DNA from: Gammaproteobacteria bacterium
Lineage (GTDB): Bacteria > Pseudomonadota > Gammaproteobacteria > GCA-001735895
Reading direction: 5' to 3'
Assembly (NCBI GenBank): GCA_024225395.1
Contig: JAAEMR010000030.1
Span: forward strand, 1-40,013
DNA: 40,013 bases
Of this stretch, positions 26,579 to 35,651 are shown in pieces (positions within the stretch are counted from its first letter, which is position 1; each line of letters starts with the position of its first letter). The position numbers were made by a program, and so were the translations under genes. The notes under the pieces are model-generated. The model saw only the letters and a list, made by a program, of their open reading frames with translations, did no database searches and was not told the origin of the DNA.

Positions 26579-26855
26579 CTATTTTCTCCGGTAATCATGT
26601 GGAGTCACTTTAACGACATAGACAAAAAATTGTCTCATTGTCGATTTTATAGATGACTCTGTATTGAAGATTTAAACGCGATGAAAGATAGCCTTTCCAC
26701 TCACCTTGTAGTGGTTCATCGTTAAAACCTTTAATCAGTTTTAAGCCACCTGGGCCAGAAATAGCTACGATATCTTTCTATTTTTCATATCGTTTCAATA
26801 TATCAACTTGCAATGTGCCGCTTTGAATTGTCCGGTGCAGCTTGTTATGTGCCAT
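26579..26855 (-). pseudogene. RelE-like toxin gene with an in-frame stop and a frameshift
   Basis: The minus strand reads MAHNKLHRTIQSGTLQVDIL then KRYEK, a TAG stop, then KDIVAISGPGGLKLIKGFND and LQGEWKGYLSSRLNLQYRVI. After YKIDNETI one base too many in a run of six T shifts the frame; in the next frame it ends FVYVVKVTPHDYRRK. The whole matches RelE/YafQ-type mRNA interferases of about 90 residues. Two independent lesions make sequencing error alone unlikely. Its ATG lies inside the 3' end of the 242-aa gene, and its end abuts the antitoxin start, the normal toxin-first layout. Confidence 0.85.
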
Positions 26856-27573
26856 AGGCAATTTGCGCCCACATATATCCACTTGATAGCCATTCTTCAA
26901 CTTTTAATATTTTAGCTTTACTACCTGGATTAAGTGCTCCAATAATAGATTTAAAACTACCTGTGAAAGTAGGCATTCCCTCACGTACATTTAGGGCTCC
27001 GGTTTCTTCGCGAACAACTAATACTTCTCCCTTAAGCAATTCAGGTTTCGCATCTAGGTCAATCTCAAAATATCTAGTCTTCCATTTGGAATTTACATAG
27101 TGGCCAACATAGGCCCAACCTTCCTTTTCTGCATTCGCAGTTGATGTTAACGGAGGAGGAATCTGTTTTTGTTCCAGAGTGACAGCCGTCCGCATTATGG
27201 TATCGGCTGCTGCATCACTACCAGTAGATGGTGATAATTGCGAAAACTTTGTTGCAAATTCAGAACTTCCTAAAGTAGTGAGTGCAAGTAACGCAATTTC
27301 TTTTGTTTTTTCGTCACTAGTGAGATGTGGAATAAACTTTTCAACAGTCTGCATCTCTAAAATCTTTGTTTGATGAACTTGGGTTTGATGCTCAAGAATT
27401 CCTTGTTGTTTGTTGTAAGAGTATGTGAAATATGAACCAAGAGCTGCGATAACAACAGTAGACAAAAAGACAGAGACTGTTGAAAACCGATCCCAAAGAT
27501 CTTTTTCTTGACCTTGTTGGGACTTCAGTTCTTGTAGAATTTCTACCAGTATTTTTTGGTCATTATCTTCCAT
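26845..27573 (-). CDS. Membrane-anchored protein with C-terminal SH3-like region (242 aa)
   Basis: The N-terminus is a short cytoplasmic helix (EDNDQKILVEILQELKSQQG), then one membrane segment at about residues 30-50 (VSVFLSTVVIAALGSYFTYS), then a charged coiled stretch. The last 70 residues contain GALNVREGMPTFTGSFKSII and VEEWLSSGYMWAQIAYGT, which resemble bacterial SH3-like domains. Function unknown; an envelope sensor or binding protein is possible. A GGAGAG site precedes the ATG. The stop overlaps the start of the dead toxin gene by 11 bases, so the three genes form one unit, which ends at an attC-like site. Confidence 0.72.
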   Translation of the reverse strand: MEDNDQKILVEILQELKSQQGQEKDLWDRFSTVSVFLSTVVIAALGSYFTYSYNKQQGILEHQTQVHQTKILEMQTVEKFIPHLTSDEKTKEIALLALTTLGSSEFATKFSQLSPSTGSDAAADTIMRTAVTLEQKQIPPPLTSTANAEKEGWAYVGHYVNSKWKTRYFEIDLDAKPELLKGEVLVVREETGALNVREGMPTFTGSFKSIIGALNPGSKAKILKVEEWLSSGYMWAQIAYGT

Positions 27574-27743
27574 ACTGTTCTCTCCGTTATCGATTTAGTT
27601 CTAGTTGTGTTAAATTGCAGCCAAATTTGACCCTGTAGTTTCACAGTAAATTGATCCACCAGGTACTGTTTAAACCATTGCATGACTTAAGGTCTTACTA
27701 AATCTTTTTGGGTCAAAGCAATATGCAATTAAAGCCCAGAACT

Positions 27744-27771
27744 GGATCAATATTCGCTGCAATTCAACAAG
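27744..27771 (+). repeat. 28-base dispersed imperfect repeat, copy A
   Basis: GGATCAATATTCGCTGCAAT followed by TCAACAAG matches 25 of 28 positions of 38139-38166. The copy lies in the 253-base gap between the 242-aa gene and gspA, 65 bases before the gspA start, in a place where a regulatory site might be. The gap also shows TTTGACCC at about 27631 and its reverse complement at about 27710, but no clear promoter. Confidence 0.5.
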
Positions 27772-27835
27772 ATAATGACAATGATCATACTATAACTCGA
27801 TGTTATAATCGCATTAGTAGGAGACTTTGACTGGC

Positions 27836-29503
27836 ATGTATACCAAGTATTTTGAATTAACGGAAGAACCTTTTTCAATCGCAACTAATCCACGCTTCCT
27901 GTATATGAGTGCTCGCCACCGGGAAGCATTAGCACATTTGTTATACGGAATTCGTAGCGACAGCGGTTTCGTTTTGCTCACTGGTGAAGTGGGCACGGGC
28001 AAAACAACGGTGTGCCGCTGTCTGCTTGAGCAATTGCCCGAAAATACCGATGTTGCATTTATCCTGAATCCGAAGGTCTCGGTCATCGAAATGTTGAGCA
28101 GTATCTGCGACGAACTTCATATCGTTATCGAGGGACAGGATTCAAGTGTCAAGACCTATGTCGATGCTATTAATCGCTATCTGCTAAAGCAACATGCAGC
28201 CGGACGCAATACCGTGGTCATTATCGATGAAGCGCAGAATCTCAGCCTGGATGTGCTTGAGCAGCTGCGTTTATTGACTAATCTCGAAACTAATGAGCGA
28301 AAACTGATGCGCATCATTCTAATCGGGCAACCAGAACTTGAAATCATGTTATCGCGGCCTGAACTGCGGCAGTTGGAGCAACGCATTACAGCGCGATACC
28401 ACCTGGGACCACTAGACCGCTCCGAGATAGGTGCCTATGTATCGCACCGGCTTGCAGTGGCTGGGCGAAGTGAACCCGTATTCTCCCCACGGGTAATAGC
28501 CAATCTGTATCATCAGACACAGGGTATCCCACGCTTGATAAACGTCATCTGTGATCGGGCGATGATGGGGGCCTATGTGAAGTCGAAACACAAGGTAAAC
28601 GGATCGATTCTGAATAAAGCGGCGCGGGAAGTGAAGGGTCGAATGCATCAACCGGGTTGGTTTTCAGGCAGCGGAATTATAGCTTTGGTAATGCTGGCAG
28701 CTGTGGCTACCACGGCCGCGTTGTATTATACCGACGCAAGCTATCTATCCTCAATGATGTCAAAATTGTCGAAAGAAACGGTGCCGGAAGTAGCTGCTCA
28801 ATCGCCAGTCGATGTGATGCCGGAAGTTTCGCCGGAAGAAACCGTCGAGACGACAGTCGTGGAGCTCTCGAATTCGATACCTGCAAAACCACAGTGGCCT
28901 GATGCAGCGATTGCAAGGGGCGATTCTCAGGCGGTCGCGTATGCAGGGCTGTTCAAGCAATGGGATTTAACGCTGCCCGTAGGCAATAGCGAACCTTGTA
29001 AACAGGCAATCAAATGGGGATTTCGCTGTTATTCGGGGTTCGGCAATCTGGGTAGTCTAGCCAGCAATGACAGGCCTGTTATATTGACACTGGTGGATAA
29101 TGAAGGTCGCCAATATCAGGCCACTTTACTCAAGCTGGACAATGAGCTGGCAACCCTGGCGTTCACTCACGGTATCGAAACAGTTACACTGAAGGATCTG
29201 GAAGCACGTTGGCGGGGGCACTATCAACTGCTGTGGCGGGCTACTCCGCAAGGTTATGCTCTGCTCGGCCCAGGTAGCCTTGGATCGAGTGTGATCTGGT
29301 TGACAGAAAGTTTAATCGTTGCGGGCATAAAGCCTTTGCCTGTGTTGAATGATTATAATGCAGAGGTTGTTGCAGCGGTAAAAGCATTTCAGCGTAAACA
29401 TGGTCTGATAGCTGATGGCATTGCCGGTCGAATGACATTGATCCGGTTAAATTCGGCGACCGATATGACGGTTCCCCGGCTCAGTCAAAGAGGGAGCGAC
29501 TAA
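27836..29503 (+). CDS. gspA: ExeA/GspA-type AAA ATPase with peptidoglycan-binding domain (555 aa)
   Basis: The AAA domain starts MYTKYFELTEEPFSIATNPR as in ExeA proteins, with Walker A GEVGTGKTT (residues 50-58) and Walker B VVIIDEAQ (127-134). A membrane segment lies near residue 280 (SGIIALVMLAAVATTAALYY). Then follow a C39-peptidase-like region (LFKQWDLTLPVGNSEPCKQA) and a C-terminal peptidoglycan-binding motif (VVAAVKAFQRKHGLIADGIA). ExeA binds peptidoglycan and, with ExeB, lets the type II secretin ExeD assemble in the outer membrane. A TTG three codons upstream is closer to GGAG, but family starts favour the ATG. The gspB gene follows after one base. Confidence 0.93.
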   Translation: MYTKYFELTEEPFSIATNPRFLYMSARHREALAHLLYGIRSDSGFVLLTGEVGTGKTTVCRCLLEQLPENTDVAFILNPKVSVIEMLSSICDELHIVIEGQDSSVKTYVDAINRYLLKQHAAGRNTVVIIDEAQNLSLDVLEQLRLLTNLETNERKLMRIILIGQPELEIMLSRPELRQLEQRITARYHLGPLDRSEIGAYVSHRLAVAGRSEPVFSPRVIANLYHQTQGIPRLINVICDRAMMGAYVKSKHKVNGSILNKAAREVKGRMHQPGWFSGSGIIALVMLAAVATTAALYYTDASYLSSMMSKLSKETVPEVAAQSPVDVMPEVSPEETVETTVVELSNSIPAKPQWPDAAIARGDSQAVAYAGLFKQWDLTLPVGNSEPCKQAIKWGFRCYSGFGNLGSLASNDRPVILTLVDNEGRQYQATLLKLDNELATLAFTHGIETVTLKDLEARWRGHYQLLWRATPQGYALLGPGSLGSSVIWLTESLIVAGIKPLPVLNDYNAEVVAAVKAFQRKHGLIADGIAGRMTLIRLNSATDMTVPRLSQRGSD

Positions 29504-29504
29504 C

Positions 29505-30455
29505 ATGTCATTTATTCTCGATGCGATTGCAAAATCGGAACAGGAACGACAATTACAGGAAATGCCCGATGCTCGAATATTAGCGGCTTCAGTCGCCAAC
29601 GAGCAGAAACCCCGATCATACCTGCGTTACCTGATAATCGGTGTTTTATTATTAAATGCTGTCATTGTGGCGATATGGATGGAGTCTGGCCAGAGTGTGC
29701 ACGACTCGAACTCACCATCACAGGTAATTAACAGGGAACAGAGTAATGGGGAGGGCAAGGTGCCAGAAAATGCACTGACCACCGAAGAAGTCAGACGGAT
29801 CGAAAATACGCTATCGATAAATCGATCGAGTACCGGGAAACAAAGTATATCTGCAAACGAAAACTACGACACAATCCCGACTCCGGTCAGCAAGCCTGAA
29901 CCAGGGCAGTTGGAATCCATAGAACCAATGACAAATGAAATTACCGCAAACTCTCGTGAGATGAGCACGGAGATTGAGAGTAGGGAGTTGTTGAGTAGAC
30001 CCTTCGCCACGCAACGAGCTGCGACGGATGCAGGTCAATCCAGCGAGCCAGAATCGCTGCAACTGGCCCCATCTGTTGACGAGACCAGAGAGGATGATAC
30101 AGCGTGGATTCACATCGGACCTGACAGCCTGTCGAATAAAACAGACTCCGGGCAAAATATTATGCCTGAGCAGAGTACCCAAAACACCGCTGAGACATAT
30201 CGCAAGGTATCCAGCCTGAGAGAATTACCCGATGGCGTGCGTGATGGTCTGCCGAGAGTTGCTTTTTCTGGACATCTTTACTCTAGCAACCCACGATCGA
30301 GTGTTGTGTTCATGGGTGCTGGACATCCTGTGAAGCAGGGACAGGAGATTGTGGACCAACTTTATTTACATGAAATTACACCGACCGGCGTGGTCGTGGA
30401 ATTCAGAGGCTATCTGATCGATGTAGGTGTATTGCAAAACTGGACTCTAAACTAG
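29505..30455 (+). CDS. gspB: GspB/ExeB type II secretion accessory protein (316 aa)
   Basis: The N-terminus MSFILDAIAKSEQERQLQEM is the GspB cytoplasmic signature, followed by a membrane helix (YLRYLIIGVLLLNAVIVAIW), a long Ser/Glu-rich linker of about 170 residues, and the C-terminal periplasmic domain (LPRVAFSGHLYSSNPRSSVV, then VVEFRGYLIDVGVLQNWTLN). GspB pairs with GspA and contacts the secretin through its periplasmic domain. The gene starts one base after the gspA stop with an AGGGAG site, so they are one operon. No core Gsp genes are in the window, as is common for separately placed exeAB. Confidence 0.93.
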   Translation: MSFILDAIAKSEQERQLQEMPDARILAASVANEQKPRSYLRYLIIGVLLLNAVIVAIWMESGQSVHDSNSPSQVINREQSNGEGKVPENALTTEEVRRIENTLSINRSSTGKQSISANENYDTIPTPVSKPEPGQLESIEPMTNEITANSREMSTEIESRELLSRPFATQRAATDAGQSSEPESLQLAPSVDETREDDTAWIHIGPDSLSNKTDSGQNIMPEQSTQNTAETYRKVSSLRELPDGVRDGLPRVAFSGHLYSSNPRSSVVFMGAGHPVKQGQEIVDQLYLHEITPTGVVVEFRGYLIDVGVLQNWTLN

Positions 30456-30639
30456 TCGACAACGTAGCCCTAGCTAGCCAGTAAGCTGTTGACTGGATTT
30501 AAAACAGTTCGAATGTAAGCGTTCATCTACCAAGTGTCATAAAGAACGATATCCAATAGGCTAGCATAGCTATGCTGCCAGACAGAATCAAAGTGGAAAT
30601 GAAGCAGTGGTTACCGATGGGCTAAAACTATATAGCGTT

Positions 30640-31371
30640 TTATATGGGATTGGCAATTTTTTCCATGGCACTAACATCACAGTGATAAAGGTTACCCTCA
30701 ATTTTAAACAGGATTTTCTTACGTTTAAACTCAGCTATTGTACGACTAATAGTCTCAGTTGTTATACTTATCATCGCAGCCATGTCATTACGATGAATAA
30801 GCACAAAAGCCCCGTTACTATCTGAAAAATTTCTATATAAAATCAGTATTAAGTGAGCAACTCGTTGCTTTGCTTTACCAGTACCTAAAGCAAAAACCCA
30901 TTGATCAGCAAGTTTTAATTGCGATTGCAGCAACTCTCTTATTCTTCGACACAGATGGGGTAAAATGGGTTCGATATGTTCAATTATCTCTTTAGAAATC
31001 CTGCATAAATCAACTTGAGATATCGTGACTGCATTATGATTATAAAAATTAGCACCATCAAGCAACTCAAGACCGAGCGAACTGCCCGGACCCAGTAACC
31101 TGACAATTCTATTTTCTCCATTAGGTGCACTATATTCAAGTTTGACCATGCCAAGCCTAATAAAATAGATGTATTTATGTGGCGAACCAGCCTCATAAAT
31201 TAATGTGTTTGATGGATATCTATATTGACTTGCAGCCTTTAAAGCATTCTTAATAGCACTGTCTGACACATCAGAACACAGCATTAACTTCTTAAAACGA
31301 CACCATTCACAATGCGCTCTTCCTACCCGCCTGTGGTTTGAACACCCAGTCTTACCTGTTAATTGATCCAT
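30640..31371 (-). CDS. FNR-like Crp-family transcription regulator with cysteine cluster (243 aa)
   Basis: The layout is that of FNR. Cysteines 10, 21, 24 and 32 (HCEWC...MLC) are in the N-terminus, and C122 (VDLCRIS) is in the cyclic-nucleotide-like barrel, equivalent in place to FNR C122. Together they could hold an oxygen-sensitive 4Fe-4S cluster, though the spacing C-x2-C-x7-C differs from C-x2-C-x5-C of E. coli FNR. The helix-turn-helix ends MISITTETISRTIAEFKRKK, with the E-SR residues that read TTGAT half sites. It is convergent with gspB and divergent from the gene at 31906. It is best called FNR/Anr-like; targets are unknown. Confidence 0.9.
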   Translation of the reverse strand: MDQLTGKTGCSNHRRVGRAHCEWCRFKKLMLCSDVSDSAIKNALKAASQYRYPSNTLIYEAGSPHKYIYFIRLGMVKLEYSAPNGENRIVRLLGPGSSLGLELLDGANFYNHNAVTISQVDLCRISKEIIEHIEPILPHLCRRIRELLQSQLKLADQWVFALGTGKAKQRVAHLILILYRNFSDSNGAFVLIHRNDMAAMISITTETISRTIAEFKRKKILFKIEGNLYHCDVSAMEKIANPI

Positions 31372-31905
31372 AATCTATGCTTCCTTGAAATTCAGATAAT
31401 AATTTCAACCTTTTCAGTAACCTCAGGTAACAATAGTATTATTTTTACGAAAGGGTAGAAAATATTAGTAAACTCAGAGATTGAATTTTATAACTAACAC
31501 AGCATTAAATAAATACTCGAAAGTTTAGAATACCCCAACTTTGATCAAATAATCAACATTATGACTGATTTAAATAACTTAAACCACACCATTCAACCCG
31601 CAACGATACCTGGTTTACCTGCCTGATCTGTAGGAAACCATCACGCAGGTAAGTGAAATCCTGCAAATATCTTGCTTATGAAAATTAACTTTAAAAGTTC
31701 AAATTAGCGTTCAAAAAAATGACATTTATCAATACTCAACTTGAACCTTCATGTAAAGCTGCCTGCGAAGATCTGTAAAAAAGGGGTAATTGCAGGTTCT
31801 TCAGTATTGTGTTCAGACCGGTTATGTCACCGGCAGAAATTTAGTTAGATCATGTTATAAATTAATTTTTTATCCCGTAAATTTAAATAATAAGGAGATT
31901 CAGTT
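31372..31905. promoter_or_regulatory. Divergent intergenic region with a possible FNR site
   Basis: This 534-base AT-rich gap separates the FNR-like gene (leftward) from the 1203-aa secreted protein gene (rightward). At 31719-31732 ATGACATTTATCAA matches the FNR consensus TTGATNNNNATCAA at 8 of 10 defined bases. At about 31549 TTGATCAAATAATCAA has correct half sites but a 6-base spacer. A strong AAGGAGA ribosome site precedes the ATG at 31906. No further gene is seen. Confidence 0.5.
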
Positions 31906-34900
31906 ATGAAGAACATTTCTACAAAATTAACTGTATTGGCAACGTCGATACTACTTGTCAGTTTGTCAGGTAGTGCGGTATTTGCCGATGATGGCCAGCG
32001 ACTGGTCAGGAGCGTATCAAGCCCACCGGGAAATGTCGAAGACCCGGAACCTGAAGGCGAACACGCATTTATTAAACTGATGAATTTCTATGTACCCAGT
32101 CAAAATGCATCCGGCGATCTGGTACCCATTGAATACTACGACGTCGATGACAAGCTGGTTAAAACTTTAGACAAAGCCAAACCACTAATCAACGTGTATG
32201 TGTATGGCCCTGTTATTGGTTTTGAAAACCCTGAAGCTTCAGGATTTGCCGGTCACGGTCGACGTGACGCGTTTGGTGCAGTTAGTCTTGACGATGGCGA
32301 AACCTGGAAATTGACGAATTTGTCCGACTCTGCAAACCAGAGTTCCTTTACAGTTTCAACCCCGCTACAGGATCCCGGTTTGGCTGAGGGAGAAGAAGGT
32401 AGCGCAATCGAGTTTGATCCCAATGGCCCCACTTTTGAAGAAGTGGTGTGGGACGCCAAAAGAAGAGGTGGCAAGTTACATGTGCATGGTGATACACAGA
32501 CAAATAACCGGGAGCGAGTTGAAATACGCAACGCGGTTACTCAGGATGTGTTATTTACCATCCGCTCAGCAAAAGAAGGTGAGTTTGAGAAAGAACGACG
32601 TCTGGCCTATGATCCCTGTCTGGTTCAAGCTGGCGTAGATGGTGTCTTTGGACCTGCAGTAGAAGTCAAAGATGCAACTGAAGAATGTGTTGGCCCGGAT
32701 ACTGGCGGTTCAACAATGATCACAGAGTATCCCGGTGATGTTCCCAATGTTTTCCATGCAGTGGCGGGTAACAAGGTGATGGTAGCCTGGCATAGTAAAT
32801 TTTGTTCATCAGGTAACCCTGTCTGGGGTTCAAACTTCCCTCGCACTGATGTGGCTACGTATCTGGGTATCACCAATGAGACAGACTTTTATCTGACTGA
32901 TCTGTTCGGTGCAGCAGGCTCGCAGAAATCAACCAATTACAACGAACTCGATGCAGAACCTGTGGGTGAAGTCCCCTACAGCTGTCTGTGGAGTGCGCGT
33001 GGTGTGATACGCGAAGACCCCGAATCGAAAGGTACTACCGAGATGGTCTGGTTCCAGGCCGAACGTCTGACATCCGGTGCACGTGATGTTAACCGTGTCG
33101 AGACAAAATGTGTCGCCGGTGCTGGTTGTGCAATCACCTGGCAGGAAGACCCTGAAGGTGTGCGTCCTGGTGAAGGTGAAGGTCCGGGAACCGGCTGGTC
33201 TGGCGCGACCACTGCCAGCAAAACCGATATCTGGTACAGCTTTGTTGAGTGGGAAGATTTTGATGTTGTTGACGATGACGGAGCAGCCGTACCTCTAGCA
33301 GATAATGTAACCGCTACCGGTCGTCCTGTGCCTTATGTACCGATGATGTCTGCAGTACGCCTGACTAACAATGATCGTTGCGTATTTCCAGCTAGTAGCG
33401 GTAATTACTGTGAAGATGCTATTGCCACCCCATATGGCATTAAAAATCAGTGTGTTGGATCTATTGAAATCCCACTGGGATCACAGGGTAATCTACAGCC
33501 AATCTGTGTAGTTGACTCTAATGATGACGGGATAATGAATGCAGGTGATATGCCTAACCTGGCTAATACTGCAGCTAGTCGTCCTCGTTTAAATATGCAA
33601 CCACGTGATTCCAATGGTGATGGTACAGTTGATGATGCCTGGGTTATAGTCGTGTCAGAAGAAGACAAAGGTCTGGGTCGTTTTGGTTTCGAAAATGATG
33701 AAGTCTGGACTCTGAACGATTTGACTGATAAGGCTACTCCTTGTGGAGGCAAAGATGATATAGATGCTGATCCAGATGATAACTGCGTTAAGGCCGATAC
33801 CGGCAAAAACGTGTTCTGGGCAAGCTTTAACCTGGGTTCACCAGAAACATCTGCTGGTTTTACCAAAGATTACAGCCTGGTGAACAACGTTCTGGTTCAG
33901 GGAGCTCAACTCAATCAGCCTGAGGTCAACTGGCGTACCGGTGTATATTATCCTCCAATGGATACGGCAACTATGTGGAACTTCACAGGTGGTGAAGAAA
34001 ATAATACAGATCTTAACTATTTGATTTTTAATACCGAGATCGCCCGACGCACCAGCATGATGTCGCAGTCACTTGCTAAAGCTAGAATGGGCAATGGGTT
34101 AGTGGCCATGCCTCTGTGGAAACAGGGTATCGTCAATCAGGGTGGACCTGCCGATATCAGTACAAGGCGAATCGTGGCCCCTGCTGATATCAATGAGCAA
34201 ACTGCGAATCCCTATGCAGCCAGCAATATAGTTTGCGCCTGGTACGATGGTCAAGGAAATGAAACTGCAGGTGTCAAATATTTCACCGATGGTTCAAATC
34301 CAAACTATCCAGATGGTCTGTGCATGGCGGCACCTATCAACCTGTCTGCGCGCACACCGTATATGTGTGAGGCAAGTGGTGAAGCCAGTGATGGAGCCTG
34401 CCCTGGTGTTTCCGATATGACCTGTGTAGAAGATGCTGCCTTCGGTCAGCTCTGCTCATCAGTGAACGATCCGGAAGATAGCAAGGTTTATGACAAGATG
34501 GTGAGCTGGTACGAATGTCCCGGCTGGAACGGTGTCAATACGAGTAAGGATGCGACTCAATTTCCTCCAAGCTGTGGTACGGAATCAGACAGTGATCTGA
34601 TCGGCAGCAGCAATATGGATGACGCCTCCTGGTACAACCCACTTGAAGTCTCCAAGGCACATCGAGGTTTTCTCGATGGCAACCATATCATGATGATCTA
34701 TGCCTGGTCGCCTAACTGGAAACTCAACACAGTCGGTCACGACCGTTACGAGTTGTACACTCGACGCTCCTTCGATGGTGGTATCACCTGGGGTACTACA
34801 CCCAGCAGCTTTCTCGCTAGCAATGGTGTGTCCTATTCTGGCATGGGTAACGTCACATGCGAAACTATGCGCGATGGTGCAGACTCTACTCTGGATACAC

Positions 34901-35517
34901 ACATGTGTACTTCTTATTCACCAGGAGATCCTGAGCAGTCACGCAACGTATCCCAGCTGAAGTCAATGGCAAATACCATTCTCGACCCACGCTACACTCC
35001 AACTGCTGCTGGTATGGCAACTGCCAACACTATAGATTGGGGACTTTTCGAGCCAATCGATCCTACCGATATCCGTGACCCATCACGTAACTTCGTGGTG
35101 TATGAAGACGGGGATAACACCACGGTTGAATTTGGTGAAGCAGAGCCACTCAACCTGGCTTATGGTCGTGCGGAAATGTTTGGTGATAACTTCACTGTAT
35201 GGGCAGAAACTGATCCTAGTTTCGATGGTGGTATTGCTAACTGCTATCCCAACAATCCGCATGGTGATACCGACGTATGGTGGGCCGAAGGTACCGGATT
35301 CTGTAATGAGTTCGATACCCTCGAAGGTAAACAGGATGATCTGTCTGAAGAAGCCAGTATCACTTCCAGTGCCAGTGGCGACTTTCTATACGGTGTATGG
35401 GGACAGTTCAACATGGGTCTGGATGCAGAAGGTGAACATGTGTTCATCGATGGAGACTCCATGTTCCGTCGGGTCTGGTATCTTGATAGCTATATCTCTG
35501 AAGATGCCTACGACTAA
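31906..35517 (+). CDS. Large secreted protein with Asp-boxes (choice-of-anchor O-like, 1203 aa)
   Basis: A Sec signal peptide is plain (positive start, LTVLATSILLVSLSGSAVFA, cleavage near residue 27). The mature protein is acidic, with many cysteines likely in disulfides. Two Asp-box motifs, SLDDGETW (residues 127-134) and SFDGGITW (around 955), mark sialidase-like beta-propeller blades. Two loops with calcium-binding spacing, DSNDDGIMNAGD (about residue 537) and DSNGDGTVDD (about 567), are present. I recall similar proteins annotated as 'choice-of-anchor O', but I cannot confirm this. There is no membrane anchor, so it is periplasmic, surface-bound or exported, perhaps by type II secretion. 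A stem-loop follows. Function unknown. Confidence 0.85.
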   Translation: MKNISTKLTVLATSILLVSLSGSAVFADDGQRLVRSVSSPPGNVEDPEPEGEHAFIKLMNFYVPSQNASGDLVPIEYYDVDDKLVKTLDKAKPLINVYVYGPVIGFENPEASGFAGHGRRDAFGAVSLDDGETWKLTNLSDSANQSSFTVSTPLQDPGLAEGEEGSAIEFDPNGPTFEEVVWDAKRRGGKLHVHGDTQTNNRERVEIRNAVTQDVLFTIRSAKEGEFEKERRLAYDPCLVQAGVDGVFGPAVEVKDATEECVGPDTGGSTMITEYPGDVPNVFHAVAGNKVMVAWHSKFCSSGNPVWGSNFPRTDVATYLGITNETDFYLTDLFGAAGSQKSTNYNELDAEPVGEVPYSCLWSARGVIREDPESKGTTEMVWFQAERLTSGARDVNRVETKCVAGAGCAITWQEDPEGVRPGEGEGPGTGWSGATTASKTDIWYSFVEWEDFDVVDDDGAAVPLADNVTATGRPVPYVPMMSAVRLTNNDRCVFPASSGNYCEDAIATPYGIKNQCVGSIEIPLGSQGNLQPICVVDSNDDGIMNAGDMPNLANTAASRPRLNMQPRDSNGDGTVDDAWVIVVSEEDKGLGRFGFENDEVWTLNDLTDKATPCGGKDDIDADPDDNCVKADTGKNVFWASFNLGSPETSAGFTKDYSLVNNVLVQGAQLNQPEVNWRTGVYYPPMDTATMWNFTGGEENNTDLNYLIFNTEIARRTSMMSQSLAKARMGNGLVAMPLWKQGIVNQGGPADISTRRIVAPADINEQTANPYAASNIVCAWYDGQGNETAGVKYFTDGSNPNYPDGLCMAAPINLSARTPYMCEASGEASDGACPGVSDMTCVEDAAFGQLCSSVNDPEDSKVYDKMVSWYECPGWNGVNTSKDATQFPPSCGTESDSDLIGSSNMDDASWYNPLEVSKAHRGFLDGNHIMMIYAWSPNWKLNTVGHDRYELYTRRSFDGGITWGTTPSSFLASNGVSYSGMGNVTCETMRDGADSTLDTHMCTSYSPGDPEQSRNVSQLKSMANTILDPRYTPTAAGMATANTIDWGLFEPIDPTDIRDPSRNFVVYEDGDNTTVEFGEAEPLNLAYGRAEMFGDNFTVWAETDPSFDGGIANCYPNNPHGDTDVWWAEGTGFCNEFDTLEGKQDDLSEEASITSSASGDFLYGVWGQFNMGLDAEGEHVFIDGDSMFRRVWYLDSYISEDAYD

Positions 35518-35562
35518 GTAGTAAGCGATAACTGAAACGTACAGGGAAGTGCTTAATCAACC

Positions 35563-35594
35563 ACATCAGGCCGTCGTCACTGGTGGCCTGATGT
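35563..35594 (+). terminator. Stem-loop after the 1203-aa protein gene
   Basis: A perfect 10-bp stem, ACATCAGGCC with GGCCTGATGT, around a 12-base loop, followed by TCTTTGACTTTC. The T-tract is weak, so it may act as a partial terminator or as an mRNA-stabilising structure ahead of the next gene. Confidence 0.65.
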
Positions 35595-35651
35595 TCTTTG
35601 ACTTTCTGATTATGGACCCTGTAGGAATCTACAATTATGGAGGACTCTACA

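Noticed and set aside
26620-26650. Programmed frameshift in the RelE-like toxin at the six-T run
   Set aside because: The needed shift is +1, not the -1 typical of such slippery runs, and a separate in-frame TAG upstream already breaks the gene.
30478-30496. Stem CCAGT/ACTGG after gspB as a terminator
   Set aside because: Only five base pairs and no T-run; too weak to claim.
31549-31564. Second FNR-type site TTGATCAAATAATCAA
   Set aside because: Half sites are right but the spacer is 6 bases rather than 4, so it is not claimed as a functional site.
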